NCBI GenBank assembly: GCA_026647215.1 | Contig: JAPKHC010000004.1 | Span: 62,001 to 126,000 of the forward strand | Reading direction: 5' to 3' | Origin: F1-120-MAGs118 sp013360535 | GTDB taxonomy: Bacteria > Planctomycetota > UBA1135 > GCA-002686595 | Length of the DNA stretch: 64,000 nt | Shown here: positions 44,953-54,345 of the stretch, one piece after another | Layout of the letters: each line of letters starts with the position of its first letter | How positions within the stretch are numbered: position 1 is the stretch's first letter | Position numbers and translations under genes: made by a program | Notes under the pieces: generated by a model | What the model was told of the DNA's origin: nothing | Seen by the model: only the letters and a program-made list of their open reading frames with translations | Database searches by the model: none

Positions 44953-47900
44953 AGCCCGAGCACGTAGGCGAGCAAGTCGGCGGCGTCCTTGTCGCCCAGG
45001 GCCTGGAGCTGGCCTTCGGGCATCAGCGAGAGCTTCATGGCGCGCACGCGCGCGATCTCGGTGCGCGGGATCACGAGCGGGGCGAGCGCGCCGTCGGCGC
45101 TGGCGGGGCGCAACGTCACGGAGTCGGCGTCCTCGCGCACGAGCAGGCCTTCGACGGCGGTCTCGTCGAGCAGGTCGACGCGGTAGACGCGGTAACCCGC
45201 TTCCATCGCGGCGCTGGGCTCGAGCAGCGCGGTGAGCACGCCTTCGAGCCCGCGCCGACTGATTCCATCGAGCGGCGGGCCGACGCTCTCCCCGACGCCG
45301 CCGATCGAGTGGCACTTCGCGCACGTGCGCGAGAACACGTCGGGGCCTCGGCGCGCGTCGCCGCTGCGCGCGAGCTCCGCATACCGCGCAAAACGCGCCT
45401 GCCGGAGCTCCTGTGCCTTGTGCCCGACGAGCGTGGGAGCGTCGAGCGTGGTCTCGAGACGGGCGCCGCCGTCGAGCTGCGCCGCGTCGCCGGGGAATCG
45501 CGCGAGCAGGCCGTCGGGCCGCGGTCCATCGAGAGCCGAAGGGAACTCGAGCGCGACCTCGCCGGCGGTGCGCTCGCGCGTCCACACGCGCACCTCGCAC
45601 AGCGCCAGCTTGCCGTGCCCCGGTGTCGTGCGTGCGACATCGAGCCCTTCGAAAGGACCGAGCGCGCCCGACTGCGCCTCGGCATCGAGCAGGCCGTCGA
45701 TGTAGAGCCGCAACGTTCCCTCCGCGCTCGCGGTGAGCGCGAGGTGCGTCCAGCGGCCCGGCTCCAGCCGCGAGCGCGCGATCAGCACGTCGCCGCGCTG
45801 CGGGCCGAGGTACAGCCGCGGGCGACCGCCGGCAAAGTTGAAGTCGAACACGCCGGGCAGCGCGAGCAGGCCCTCGCGGTTGTCGACGCCTTCCTGCACC
45901 TGCACCCACGCTTCGAGCGAAAACGGCGTGGAAAGCGCGAGATTCGAGTCGATGGCGCCACGCGCGTCGCCGGAGAGCACGAGCACGGTGCGCGCGCCCT
46001 TTCCAAGTTGCTGGCGCAGCTCCGCGAGCCCTTCCTTCGAGCTCGCGAGCGCCTCGAGCGAGGCCAGCAGGCGCTCGCTGACGAGCGCGCGGTCGACGTC
46101 GTTCGCCAGCAGGGCCGCAAGCAGCGCGTCCGCACCGGGGCGATGCAACGCGAGCTGCGCCGCGGCACGTTGCGCGAAGGTGCGCGGCACGTCGGGCAGG
46201 CGCTCGAGAGTCGCGGTGACGGCCTCGGGCATCGTGAGCGTCGCGAGCACGGCCAGCGCCTCGCCCTGCAGCTCGTCGCCGGGCACGGACTGGTCGACGA
46301 GCTCGAGGCAGGCCTCGCGCGCGTCGATGCGCAGCCGCTGCACGGCGCGCAGCGCCTCGCGCCGCAGCGCGCGCTCCGCACGCAGGTCGCCGACGATGCC
46401 GAGCAGCTCGGGAGCGAGTTCCGCGAGCTCGAACTGCGTCGCGACCTTGACGGTGAGCGCAGCATCACGCGCCTCGCGAACCGCGCGGGCCAGCGCGCTC
46501 CGCGCGCCGGCATCGAAGGCCGGTGGCGCGACGGAGCCGAAGGCCTCGACGATGCGGCGCAGCTCCGCCGGCCGCGCCAGACGCTTCACGAGATCGCCCA
46601 GCACACGCTCGTCGTTCGCCCCGCGCGCCAGCAGCGCGAGCTCCTCCTTCGACGGCTCGCGGCCGAGCTCCGCGAGCGCCTCGACCAACCGGAAGGCCGC
46701 CTGCGGCCCGAGAGCCAACGCCGCGAGCGCGCGCGCCTCCGCCGAGAGCGGCGGACCGCTGTCGAGCCAACGCTCGAGCGTCGCCTCGCGCCCTTCGAGC
46801 CCGACGCGGATCCACAGGCGCTCGCGCATCACTTCGAGCGAACGCCCCGTGAGCGCGACGACGCGATCCTGCTCCGCGATCACGTACTGGCTCTCGTCGG
46901 GCGCCGGCACGCGCGCGAGGAGGCGCTCGAGCGCCCGCACGTCGTCGAGGGGCGCGCTCGAAAGCGCCCGCAGCCACTCGCAGCGCACCTCGAGGTCGGG
47001 ATCGGCGCCCGGATCGCGCGGCAACGCGAGCAACACGTCGAAATCCGGCGCAGAAGCGGCAAAAGCGCGCACGGCGGCCTTTCGCAGCGGTCCCGCGACA
47101 TCCTGCAGCAACCGCGTGGCGAGCTCCGTGCGGACGAGCTGCAGTCCTTCGAGGCACGCCAACGCACGCAGGCGCAGCGGCAGCTCCACCTCAGCCGAGT
47201 TGCCGGCGACGGCCTCGAGGAACGGCGCGAGATCCTCTCGCGCGTCCGCGACGATTCGGTGCCATGCAGCCCGCGATTCGAACTGACTGCGCGAGGCGAG
47301 TTGCACCTTGAGCGAATCGCCATCGTTCCCTTCGAGAGTCGCCGCTGCGGCGCGCTCTCCCTGCGACTCGTGCCGTACTCGCCACACGCGCGTGTGCACC
47401 TTGTCGCGATCGGGGTGCGTGCGCGGCACCTCGTTGTGCGAGATGATCGGGTTGTACCAGTCGACGATGTAGAGGTCCTCGTGCGGGCCGTAGTGCACCG
47501 CGACGGGTCGGAAGCACGGATCCGAGTTCGTCACGAGCTCGCGCAGCTCGGTGAACGTCGACTGCGAGCCACGCCCGCGCCACAGGACGGCCTGCACCTT
47601 GCGCTCGATCGGATTGGCGAACACCACGGTCGGCCCGTCGACGGGCTCGAACAGCCCGTACCGCACGCCCGCCGCGTAAGCGAGGCCCGAAAGTCCCGTG
47701 CCGCCGAAACGCAGCTCCGTCCCCGGCGGATGCACGGGACCGAAGGGCCGGAAACGATCCTGACCGATGCCCGGATAGCTCGCTCCGAACATGAGCGGCA
47801 CGACGCCGTAGCCCATGTCGTTCGCTTCCTGCGCGAGGAACTCGCCGTACTCGTCGAACACGAGGCCCCAGATGTTGTTGAGGCCCGTCGCGACGATCTC

Positions 47901-48518
47901 GAAGCGCGAGCCGTCCGCGCGGAAACGCCCGACCTTGCAAAAGTCGAAGCGCGTCTCGCGGCCGCTGCGGTCGCGCACGAGCGAGTGGTTGAACGCCCCC
48001 TGCGCCATGTAGATCCAGCCGTCGGGGCCACGCAGGAAGCGGTGCGGCATCAGGTGCGAGTCCTCGATGCCGAAGCCCGAGAGCAGCACCTCGCGGCGGT
48101 CCGCGCGTCCGTCGTGGTCGTCGTCGACGAGCTCGAGGATCTCCGGGCCGTGCTGCACGATCGCGGAGAACTCGAGCGGCAGCACCGCCATCGGCATCAC
48201 GAGCCCGTCGGCGAACACGCGCGGGTTCGTGCAGGTCGCGCCCCAGGGCCGCTCGACCACGAGCACCTGATCCTGTCCGCCGCTGCGGTAGCGCTCGGCC
48301 GCACGCGCGTCCTCGTTGCCGTCGAGCGGATACTCGCTCGCGGTGACGGCCCACATGCGGCCGGCGTCGTCGAAGTTGACGTCGACGACCTTGCGCGCGT
48401 GGGCCTCGGAGAGGACGAGCTCGATCTCGCAGCCGGGTGCGAGCCGGAACAGCGCCTTTTCCTCGGCGGGAGCGAGGGCTTGCGTGGACTGCAGGAGGGC
48501 GAGTGCGAGGGGCGGCAC
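44949..48518 (-). CDS. PVC-type dehydrogenase with HEAT repeats, LamG and cytochrome c domain
   Basis: An 1189-residue exported protein. The GTG at 48518 starts a short signal peptide (PPLALALLQST). Residues about 25-415 are the planctomycete membrane-bound-dehydrogenase propeller: FDDAGRMWAVTASEYP, MPHRFLRGPDGWIYMAQG, GLNNIWGLVFDEYGEF, and YIVDWYNPIISHNE. HEAT-like helices occupy about 440-840, then LamG at about 855-1000. A C-terminal haem-binding domain carries CAKCH (Cys1066, Cys1069, His1070) and Lys/Met-rich LMPEGQL as a possible axial Met. The family likely oxidises sugars or alcohols and passes electrons to the haem. It starts 24 bp from the divergent nitroreductase start. Confidence 0.93.
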   Translation of the reverse strand: MPPLALALLQSTQALAPAEEKALFRLAPGCEIELVLSEAHARKVVDVNFDDAGRMWAVTASEYPLDGNEDARAAERYRSGGQDQVLVVERPWGATCTNPRVFADGLVMPMAVLPLEFSAIVQHGPEILELVDDDHDGRADRREVLLSGFGIEDSHLMPHRFLRGPDGWIYMAQGAFNHSLVRDRSGRETRFDFCKVGRFRADGSRFEIVATGLNNIWGLVFDEYGEFLAQEANDMGYGVVPLMFGASYPGIGQDRFRPFGPVHPPGTELRFGGTGLSGLAYAAGVRYGLFEPVDGPTVVFANPIERKVQAVLWRGRGSQSTFTELRELVTNSDPCFRPVAVHYGPHEDLYIVDWYNPIISHNEVPRTHPDRDKVHTRVWRVRHESQGERAAAATLEGNDGDSLKVQLASRSQFESRAAWHRIVADAREDLAPFLEAVAGNSAEVELPLRLRALACLEGLQLVRTELATRLLQDVAGPLRKAAVRAFAASAPDFDVLLALPRDPGADPDLEVRCEWLRALSSAPLDDVRALERLLARVPAPDESQYVIAEQDRVVALTGRSLEVMRERLWIRVGLEGREATLERWLDSGPPLSAEARALAALALGPQAAFRLVEALAELGREPSKEELALLARGANDERVLGDLVKRLARPAELRRIVEAFGSVAPPAFDAGARSALARAVREARDAALTVKVATQFELAELAPELLGIVGDLRAERALRREALRAVQRLRIDAREACLELVDQSVPGDELQGEALAVLATLTMPEAVTATLERLPDVPRTFAQRAAAQLALHRPGADALLAALLANDVDRALVSERLLASLEALASSKEGLAELRQQLGKGARTVLVLSGDARGAIDSNLALSTPFSLEAWVQVQEGVDNREGLLALPGVFDFNFAGGRPRLYLGPQRGDVLIARSRLEPGRWTHLALTASAEGTLRLYIDGLLDAEAQSGALGPFEGLDVARTTPGHGKLALCEVRVWTRERTAGEVALEFPSALDGPRPDGLLARFPGDAAQLDGGARLETTLDAPTLVGHKAQELRQARFARYAELARSGDARRGPDVFSRTCAKCHSIGGVGESVGPPLDGISRRGLEGVLTALLEPSAAMEAGYRVYRVDLLDETAVEGLLVREDADSVTLRPASADGALAPLVIPRTEIARVRAMKLSLMPEGQLQALGDKDAADLLAYVLGL

Positions 48519-48542
48519 GCGCGAGACGTTAGCATCCCGCCC

Positions 48543-49145
48543 ATGAACGCCCCCGCCGCGGACTCGCTCGACGCTCAGGCCCTGAACCAGCTCTTTCTCG
48601 AGGCGCGCACGCACTATGCGTTCCAGCCGCGCCCCGTCGCGCCGGAGCTCCTGCGCCGGCTGCACGACCTGCTGCGCTGGGGCCCGACGGCCGCGAATTC
48701 CTGTCCGCTGCGCGTGGTGTTCGTCGCGAGCCCGGAAGCGAAGGCGAAGCTTCTCCCGTGCGTCTCCGCGGGCAACGTCAAGAAGGTGCAGTCCGCGCCG
48801 GTGACCGCGATCCTCGCGATGGACCTGCGCTTCCACGACCAGCTCGCGAAGCTCTTCCCGCACACCGACGCGAAGAGCTGGTACGAAGGCAAGGACGCGC
48901 TGGTCACCGAGACCGCGATGCGCAACAGCTCGCTGCAGGGCGGCTACTTCATCCTCGCGGCGCGTGCGCTCGGCCTCGACTGCGGCCCGATGTCGGGTTT
49001 CGACGCGACCAAGGTGCGCGAGGCGTTCCTCGCCGGAACGAGCTGGACCCCGAACTTCCTGTGCAACCTCGGGTACGGCGACCCTTCCGCGCTGCACACG
49101 CGCCAGCCGCGCCTCGAGTTCGACGAGACCTGCCGCATCGTCTGA
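48543..49145 (+). CDS. Nitroreductase-family FMN oxidoreductase (RutE/HadB-like)
   Basis: A 200-residue protein matching the malonic semialdehyde reductase-like branch of nitroreductases. Motifs are RTHYAFQPRPV at the N-terminus, RWGPTAANSCPLRVVFV with the Asn-Ser that binds FMN, NSSLQGGYFILAARALGLD in the helix before the conserved GPMSGFD, and FLCNLGYGD near the end. It is soluble and probably dimeric. It does not sit with other pyrimidine-degradation (rut) genes, so the substrate is uncertain. The ATG is 24 bp from the divergent dehydrogenase start. The large helicase follows 46 bp downstream on the same strand. Confidence 0.9.
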   Translation: MNAPAADSLDAQALNQLFLEARTHYAFQPRPVAPELLRRLHDLLRWGPTAANSCPLRVVFVASPEAKAKLLPCVSAGNVKKVQSAPVTAILAMDLRFHDQLAKLFPHTDAKSWYEGKDALVTETAMRNSSLQGGYFILAARALGLDCGPMSGFDATKVREAFLAGTSWTPNFLCNLGYGDPSALHTRQPRLEFDETCRIV

Positions 49146-49191
49146 TCGCCACGCATCTTCCGGCCCGCGCAGCGCCCCGCGCGTTCTCCCC

Positions 49192-52100
49192 GTGACCCAA
49201 GCTCCCACTCTCGAACTCCTCGTCCAGTCCCCCACTTCGGCCGCGCTCGACGCCAACGGCTATCCGTGCCTGACCGAGGCGCGTGTGACGGCGGCGCAGG
49301 CGCTCGCGGCCACGACGCTGCGGGTCGGACTGGCGGGCGTGAGCCCGGCGCCGGCGCCCTACGAGACGACGCTCGAGCCGCTGCGCGAGGGCGAGACGCT
49401 CGCGATCGGCCTGCGCTCGTTCTGTTTGCCGCTCTCGCTGCTCACCGGACGCAGCGAACGCACGACGGTCGAGCTCGTGGCGCAGCTGGTCGACGGAAGT
49501 GGCGCCGTGCTCGCGCACACCAGCGCGCGTGTCGTCATCCAGCCTTCGACCCACTGGGATCCGAGCTGGGCTGGCGTCGAGAGCCTCGCCGCGTTCGTGA
49601 CGCCGAATGCGCCGCAGCTCGCGGAGCGCCTGTCGGATGCGTCGCGGCGGCTGGGAGCGCGCACCGGCAACGAGTCGATCGACGGGTACCAGTCGGGCAA
49701 CCCCGAGCGTGTGCAACGCATCGCCGAGGCTTGCTGCGAAGCGCTGGCGGCGGGCGTGCAGAACTACACCGAGGGCCGCACGAGCTTCGAGGGCGCGGGC
49801 CAGCGCGTGCGACTGGCCGGCGAGGTGCTCGCCGAGTCGATGGGCAACTGCCTCGACCTCGCCTGCGCGGTCGCCGCGCTGCTCGAGCTCGCCGGTCTGC
49901 ATCCGCTGCTCGTTCTCGGCGAAGGCCACGCGATCGCGGGCTTTTTCACGAGCGAAGAGCACTTTCCGGAGCCCGTGCACATGGGCACGTCGCGCGTGCG
50001 CAACCGGCTGGAGCTCGGGGAGCTGCGCGTGCTCGACGCCACGGCGCTCGCAGGCGCAAGCGCCTCGTTTGGACGCGCGCTGGAGACCGGCGAGGCGTGG
50101 CTGCGCGAGCGCGGCGAGCAGATCTGGGTCGTCGACGTGCTGGCCGCGCGCGCGGCGAAAGTGCGGCCGCTGCCCGACCAGCTCAACGCCATCGGCGTGC
50201 GCGAGGCGCTGCTGCGCGAGCCGCTGCAGGTCGACTGGAAGCCGAAGACACCGCTGCACCTGCAGCCCGCCCGCAAGGTCGAGCGCACGTACCGCGAGCA
50301 ACGCCTCGCGTTGTGGCGCAAGCGCCTGCTCGACCTCACGCTGCGCAACCGACTGCTCAACGATCCGTTCGAGAAGAAGGGGCTGCCGCTGCTCGTGCAA
50401 GGCGACGACGAGCTCGCGCTGCTCGAGGACGAGCTGTGGAAGGAGCGCAAGCTGCGCCTGATTCCCAGCCAGCCGGGCGCGCAGCCGCTCGATGTCGAAG
50501 CGACGCGCGCGGAGCTGAAGAAGGGCTGGCTGTCGAGCGCGTTGGGCGAGGCCGAGCTCTACCCGCGCGCGACCAAGGCCTTCCGCGACGGGCGCAGTTC
50601 CGTCGAGGAAACCGGCGCGCGCTCCCTGTACGTCGCGATCGGATTCCTGCGCTACCGCGTCGAAGGACGCGCGACGGACCTGCTCGCGCCGCTGCTGCTC
50701 GTGCCGATCGAGCTCGAGCGCATCTCGCGCGCGGAAGGGTACCGCGTCGTGCCCCTCACCGAGGATTCGGTGACCAACGCGGCGTTGTCGGAGTTCCTGC
50801 GGCAGACGCGTGGGCTCGATCTCGGGCTCGAGGACACGTTGCCGGAGGATGAACAGGGCGTGCACGTGCAGGCGCTGCTGGCGCGCGTGCGCCACGCGGT
50901 GCGCGAGCAGCCGGGCATGACCGTCGAGGCGCGCGCGAAGATCGGCACGTGGGCCTTCAAGAAGCTGCCGCTGGTCGAGGAGCTGCGCCTGCGTGCCGAA
51001 GCGCTCGGACAGCACCCGCTCGTCGCGACATTGCTCGAGCGCAACGCGAGCTCGGCCGCGCGCGAGTCGCTCCCCAGGCCGGAAGAAGTCGAGCGGCTCG
51101 CGCCCCGCGCCGAGCTCCGCCTGCCGCTGGCGGCCGACAGCTCGCAGGTCGCTGCGATCGTCGCGGCCACGCAGGGCCACACGTTCGTGCTGCAGGGGCC
51201 GCCGGGCACCGGCAAGAGCCAGACGATCACGAACCTGCTTTCCGAGGCGCTTTCCCGCGGGAAACGCGTGCTGTTCCTCGCCGAGAAGAGCGCGGCGCTC
51301 GACGTCGTCGCCAAGCGGCTCGAGCGCACGGGACTGGGAGTGTATGCGCTCAACCTGCATCCGGAGCAGGCGACGAAGGCCGGCTTCGTCGCGCAGGTGA
51401 AGGCGGGGCTCGACAACCTCGACGCGAGCGCGGCGGCGCACTCGCGGCGCTTCGCCGAGAAGGGACAGGCGCTCGACGAGGCCGTGCGGCAGCTCGCGCG
51501 CGTCAAGGAGTTGCTGCATGCGGCCGCGGAGGGCGACGTGTCCCTGCACGAGGCCGTCGACGCTGCCGTGGGCGCGCGCGAGGCGCTCGGGGGCCTCGCG
51601 CCGAAGCTCGAAGGAGCGCTCGCGGTGCCGCTGCACCGGCCGCAGCTCGGCGAGGTCGAGGAGCTCGGCCGGCGGCTGGGACGCGCATGGCAACAGGTTC
51701 CGCGGGATGCGGCGACGCAGCTCTTCGACCTCGAGTGCCGTGCGCCTCTGGCGGCCGAGCGCGAGGGCGAGGCGGCGGAGCTGCTCACCAGACTCGCGAC
51801 GGCGCTGCAGCGTGCCTTGGACACGTCGAAGGAGCTCGCGGAGCTGCTAGGAGTCGCCGCGCCGCTCGACGCTCGCGCGGTGACGCCGCTGGTGAGCGTG
51901 GCGGCCTTCCTCGGAACGGACCATCCGACGACGGCGCCTCTGGCCGCGGCGCTGTGCGCCGGCTCCGCGGGCTCGGCCTTCGAGGCGCTCGACGTCGCGC
52001 TGCAACTCGAAGCGACCGCGCAGGCCGAGCGCGCCCGCGCCGAGCAACTGTTCGAGCGCGACGCGCTCGCCCTGCCCGCCTCCGCGCTGCTCGGCGAGCT

Positions 52101-54345
52101 GCGCTCCAGCCGCGAGCAGTTCTTCGTGTCGGCCTGGTTCACGCGCCGCCGCATCCGCAAGCAGCTCGTGCCGCTGGCTCGCGCGACGCTCCCCAGCGAC
52201 GTCGACGGGCTCTCCAACGCGGTGCAAACCCTCGTCACCGCCCGCGCGGCGCTCGAGGCCGTCGCTCCGCACGGCGCCACGCTCGCGCAGCTCCGTGGCG
52301 CGGCCCCCACGCTCGATGTCGCGGCCACACGGACGCGCCTCGAAGCCGCGCGTGCGCTCCACGCGAGCCTGCGCGCCGCCGACCCGAAGCTCGCGCTCTC
52401 GCTCGCGCCTCGTTTGCCGGCGCTGTGCGGCTCTGCCGCGCTCTCGGCGAGCGCGAATGCAGTCTCGCAAGCCCTCGCTGCGCTCGATCCGCTGCGAAAC
52501 CAGCTGATTTCAGCCCTTTCGCTGGCCCCGACGAATCCGCTTCCGTTCGCGGCCGAGCTCGAACGCTGCCGACGCTGGCTGTCGCGGCGGTCGGACTGGG
52601 ATGTGTGGAGCACGTACTCTGCCGAGCGTTTCGTGGCGCGTGAGCGTGGCCTCGCCCCGCTCGCGGCGGCCCTCGAACGCCACGCGATGCCCCCCGCGAA
52701 GGCCGAACTCGCCGCGCTGTCCGGTGCGCTCGATGCGTGGCTCGAGTTCCGGCTGCGGCGCGAGCTCGAGCTCGCGTCGACGAGCGGCGAGCTGGTCGAG
52801 GAGCTGCGCCACAAGCTGACGGTGAAGCTGCGCGAGTACGGCGATGGCGTCGCCGACGCCGTCGACACGGTCGCGCGCGATCGGGCGAAGAAGGCGCTCG
52901 CCGAGGCGGAGCGCGACCCGGCGCTGTCGGGCCAGCTGCGCGAGCTGCGCAAGCTGCAGACGCTGACCACCGTGCGCCGTTCGCTGCGGCGCCTGATGCG
53001 CGAGACCGGCCGGCTGCTCGTCGAGCTCAAGCCGATCGTGCTCGCGAGCCCGCTCTCCGCGGCGAGCCACCTGCCGCCGGACTTCCCCGAGTTCGATCTC
53101 GTGGTGATCGACGAGGCCTCGCAGGTGCCCGTGTGGGACGCGGCTTGCGCCCTGTCGCGCGCGCGCGAGGCCGTGATCGTCGGCGATTCGCGCCAGTTGC
53201 CGCCGACTTCGTTCTTCGATCGCCGCGAGGACGAGGACGAAGGCGACGAGGACGCGGAAGAGGTCGAGTCCGTCGAGAGCGTGCTCGACGGCTGCGTCAA
53301 CGCCGGCCTGCCGCAGCTCTCGCTCCTGTGGCACTACCGCTCGCGCGACGAGCGCCTGATCGAGTTCGCCAACCGGCGTTCCTACGGCGCGCGGCTCCAG
53401 ACCTTCCCCGCTCCGCACCTCGCGCACCCCAACCTCGGCGTCGAGTTCCGTCTCGTCCCGGGCGTGTACGACCGCGCGGGCTCGCGCACCAACCGCATCG
53501 AGGCCGAAGCCGTCGTCGGGGAGATCGTGCGCCGGCTCTCCGATCCCGAGGGTTGCAGCGCCAACCGTTCGATCGGCGTCGTCACGTTCAGCGTGGCGCA
53601 GCAGGAGCTCGTGCGCGACCTGCTCGACGCCGCGCTCGATGCGGACGCGACCGCTGCCGCCGGCGCGACCGCCGCCGCGTCGACGGGGGATCCCGTGTTC
53701 GTGAAGAACCTCGAGAACGTGCAGGGCGACGAGCGTGCGACGATGCTCTTCAGCGTCGGCTACGGCCCGGATGCACAGGGCAAGCTGCACTACAACTTCG
53801 GCCCGCTGACGGCGTCGGGCGGCGAGCGCCGGCTCAACGTCGCGATCACGCGCGCGCGGGAGAAGGTGATCGTCTTCGCGTCGATGCGCGCGGCGCAGCT
53901 CGATCCGGCGAAGTGCCGCGCGCAGGGCGTGGGCGACTTGCGCAGCTACCTCGAGTACGCCGAGCGTGGCGTGTTGCCCGCGATCGACGGCGAGGCCGGC
54001 GCGCGCAGGCCGATCGGCCTCACCGCCATCGAGCGCGACCTCGCGGCCCGGCTCGAGCGTCGCGGCTGGAAAGTGTCCACGCACGTCGGTCGTTCGCGCG
54101 ACTACCGCATCTCGCTCGCGCTCGCCAGCGCCGCCGATCCGTCACGTTTCGTGCTCGGTGTCGAGCTCGACGGCGCGCACTGGGCCAGCGCGCCCACGAC
54201 CTTCGATCGCGAGCTCGTCCGCTCGGGCGTTCTGGCGAACCTCGGCTGGAAGGTCGTGCGCGTGTCCGCGCTCGATGCGTGGCGGCAGCCGGAGCTCGCC
54301 GCCGAGCGCATCGACGCCGCCGCTAGAACGTCAGCAGGAGGTTGA
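49192..54345 (+). CDS. Large DUF4011-type SF1 helicase with transglutaminase-like and nuclease-like domains
   Basis: A 1717-residue protein from GTG 49192. Residues 1-130 are a beta domain. Residues about 150-300 are transglutaminase-like with a plausible Cys220 (MGNCLDLACA), His246 (GEGHAIAGF) and Asp282 (RVLDAT) triad. DUF4011 begins near 362 (LLDLTLRNRLLN). The SF1 helicase core has Walker A GPPGTGKS (669-676) and Walker B VVIDEASQVP (Asp1307, Glu1308), GDSRQLPP, an acidic loop, LLWHYRSRDERLIEFAN, and NVAITRAREK. Residues about 1609-1700 are a restriction-endonuclease-like tail. Related proteins occur in defence loci. No other defence gene is nearby, so a housekeeping repair role is also possible. 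Confidence 0.92.
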   Translation: MTQAPTLELLVQSPTSAALDANGYPCLTEARVTAAQALAATTLRVGLAGVSPAPAPYETTLEPLREGETLAIGLRSFCLPLSLLTGRSERTTVELVAQLVDGSGAVLAHTSARVVIQPSTHWDPSWAGVESLAAFVTPNAPQLAERLSDASRRLGARTGNESIDGYQSGNPERVQRIAEACCEALAAGVQNYTEGRTSFEGAGQRVRLAGEVLAESMGNCLDLACAVAALLELAGLHPLLVLGEGHAIAGFFTSEEHFPEPVHMGTSRVRNRLELGELRVLDATALAGASASFGRALETGEAWLRERGEQIWVVDVLAARAAKVRPLPDQLNAIGVREALLREPLQVDWKPKTPLHLQPARKVERTYREQRLALWRKRLLDLTLRNRLLNDPFEKKGLPLLVQGDDELALLEDELWKERKLRLIPSQPGAQPLDVEATRAELKKGWLSSALGEAELYPRATKAFRDGRSSVEETGARSLYVAIGFLRYRVEGRATDLLAPLLLVPIELERISRAEGYRVVPLTEDSVTNAALSEFLRQTRGLDLGLEDTLPEDEQGVHVQALLARVRHAVREQPGMTVEARAKIGTWAFKKLPLVEELRLRAEALGQHPLVATLLERNASSAARESLPRPEEVERLAPRAELRLPLAADSSQVAAIVAATQGHTFVLQGPPGTGKSQTITNLLSEALSRGKRVLFLAEKSAALDVVAKRLERTGLGVYALNLHPEQATKAGFVAQVKAGLDNLDASAAAHSRRFAEKGQALDEAVRQLARVKELLHAAAEGDVSLHEAVDAAVGAREALGGLAPKLEGALAVPLHRPQLGEVEELGRRLGRAWQQVPRDAATQLFDLECRAPLAAEREGEAAELLTRLATALQRALDTSKELAELLGVAAPLDARAVTPLVSVAAFLGTDHPTTAPLAAALCAGSAGSAFEALDVALQLEATAQAERARAEQLFERDALALPASALLGELRSSREQFFVSAWFTRRRIRKQLVPLARATLPSDVDGLSNAVQTLVTARAALEAVAPHGATLAQLRGAAPTLDVAATRTRLEAARALHASLRAADPKLALSLAPRLPALCGSAALSASANAVSQALAALDPLRNQLISALSLAPTNPLPFAAELERCRRWLSRRSDWDVWSTYSAERFVARERGLAPLAAALERHAMPPAKAELAALSGALDAWLEFRLRRELELASTSGELVEELRHKLTVKLREYGDGVADAVDTVARDRAKKALAEAERDPALSGQLRELRKLQTLTTVRRSLRRLMRETGRLLVELKPIVLASPLSAASHLPPDFPEFDLVVIDEASQVPVWDAACALSRAREAVIVGDSRQLPPTSFFDRREDEDEGDEDAEEVESVESVLDGCVNAGLPQLSLLWHYRSRDERLIEFANRRSYGARLQTFPAPHLAHPNLGVEFRLVPGVYDRAGSRTNRIEAEAVVGEIVRRLSDPEGCSANRSIGVVTFSVAQQELVRDLLDAALDADATAAAGATAAASTGDPVFVKNLENVQGDERATMLFSVGYGPDAQGKLHYNFGPLTASGGERRLNVAITRAREKVIVFASMRAAQLDPAKCRAQGVGDLRSYLEYAERGVLPAIDGEAGARRPIGLTAIERDLAARLERRGWKVSTHVGRSRDYRISLALASAADPSRFVLGVELDGAHWASAPTTFDRELVRSGVLANLGWKVVRVSALDAWRQPELAAERIDAAARTSAGG

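Noticed and set aside
48964..49191. Extended N-terminus for the helicase inside the nitroreductase gene
   Set aside because: It overlaps the conserved nitroreductase C-terminus and is Arg/Ser/Pro-rich. The GTG at 49192 starts a clean beta domain.
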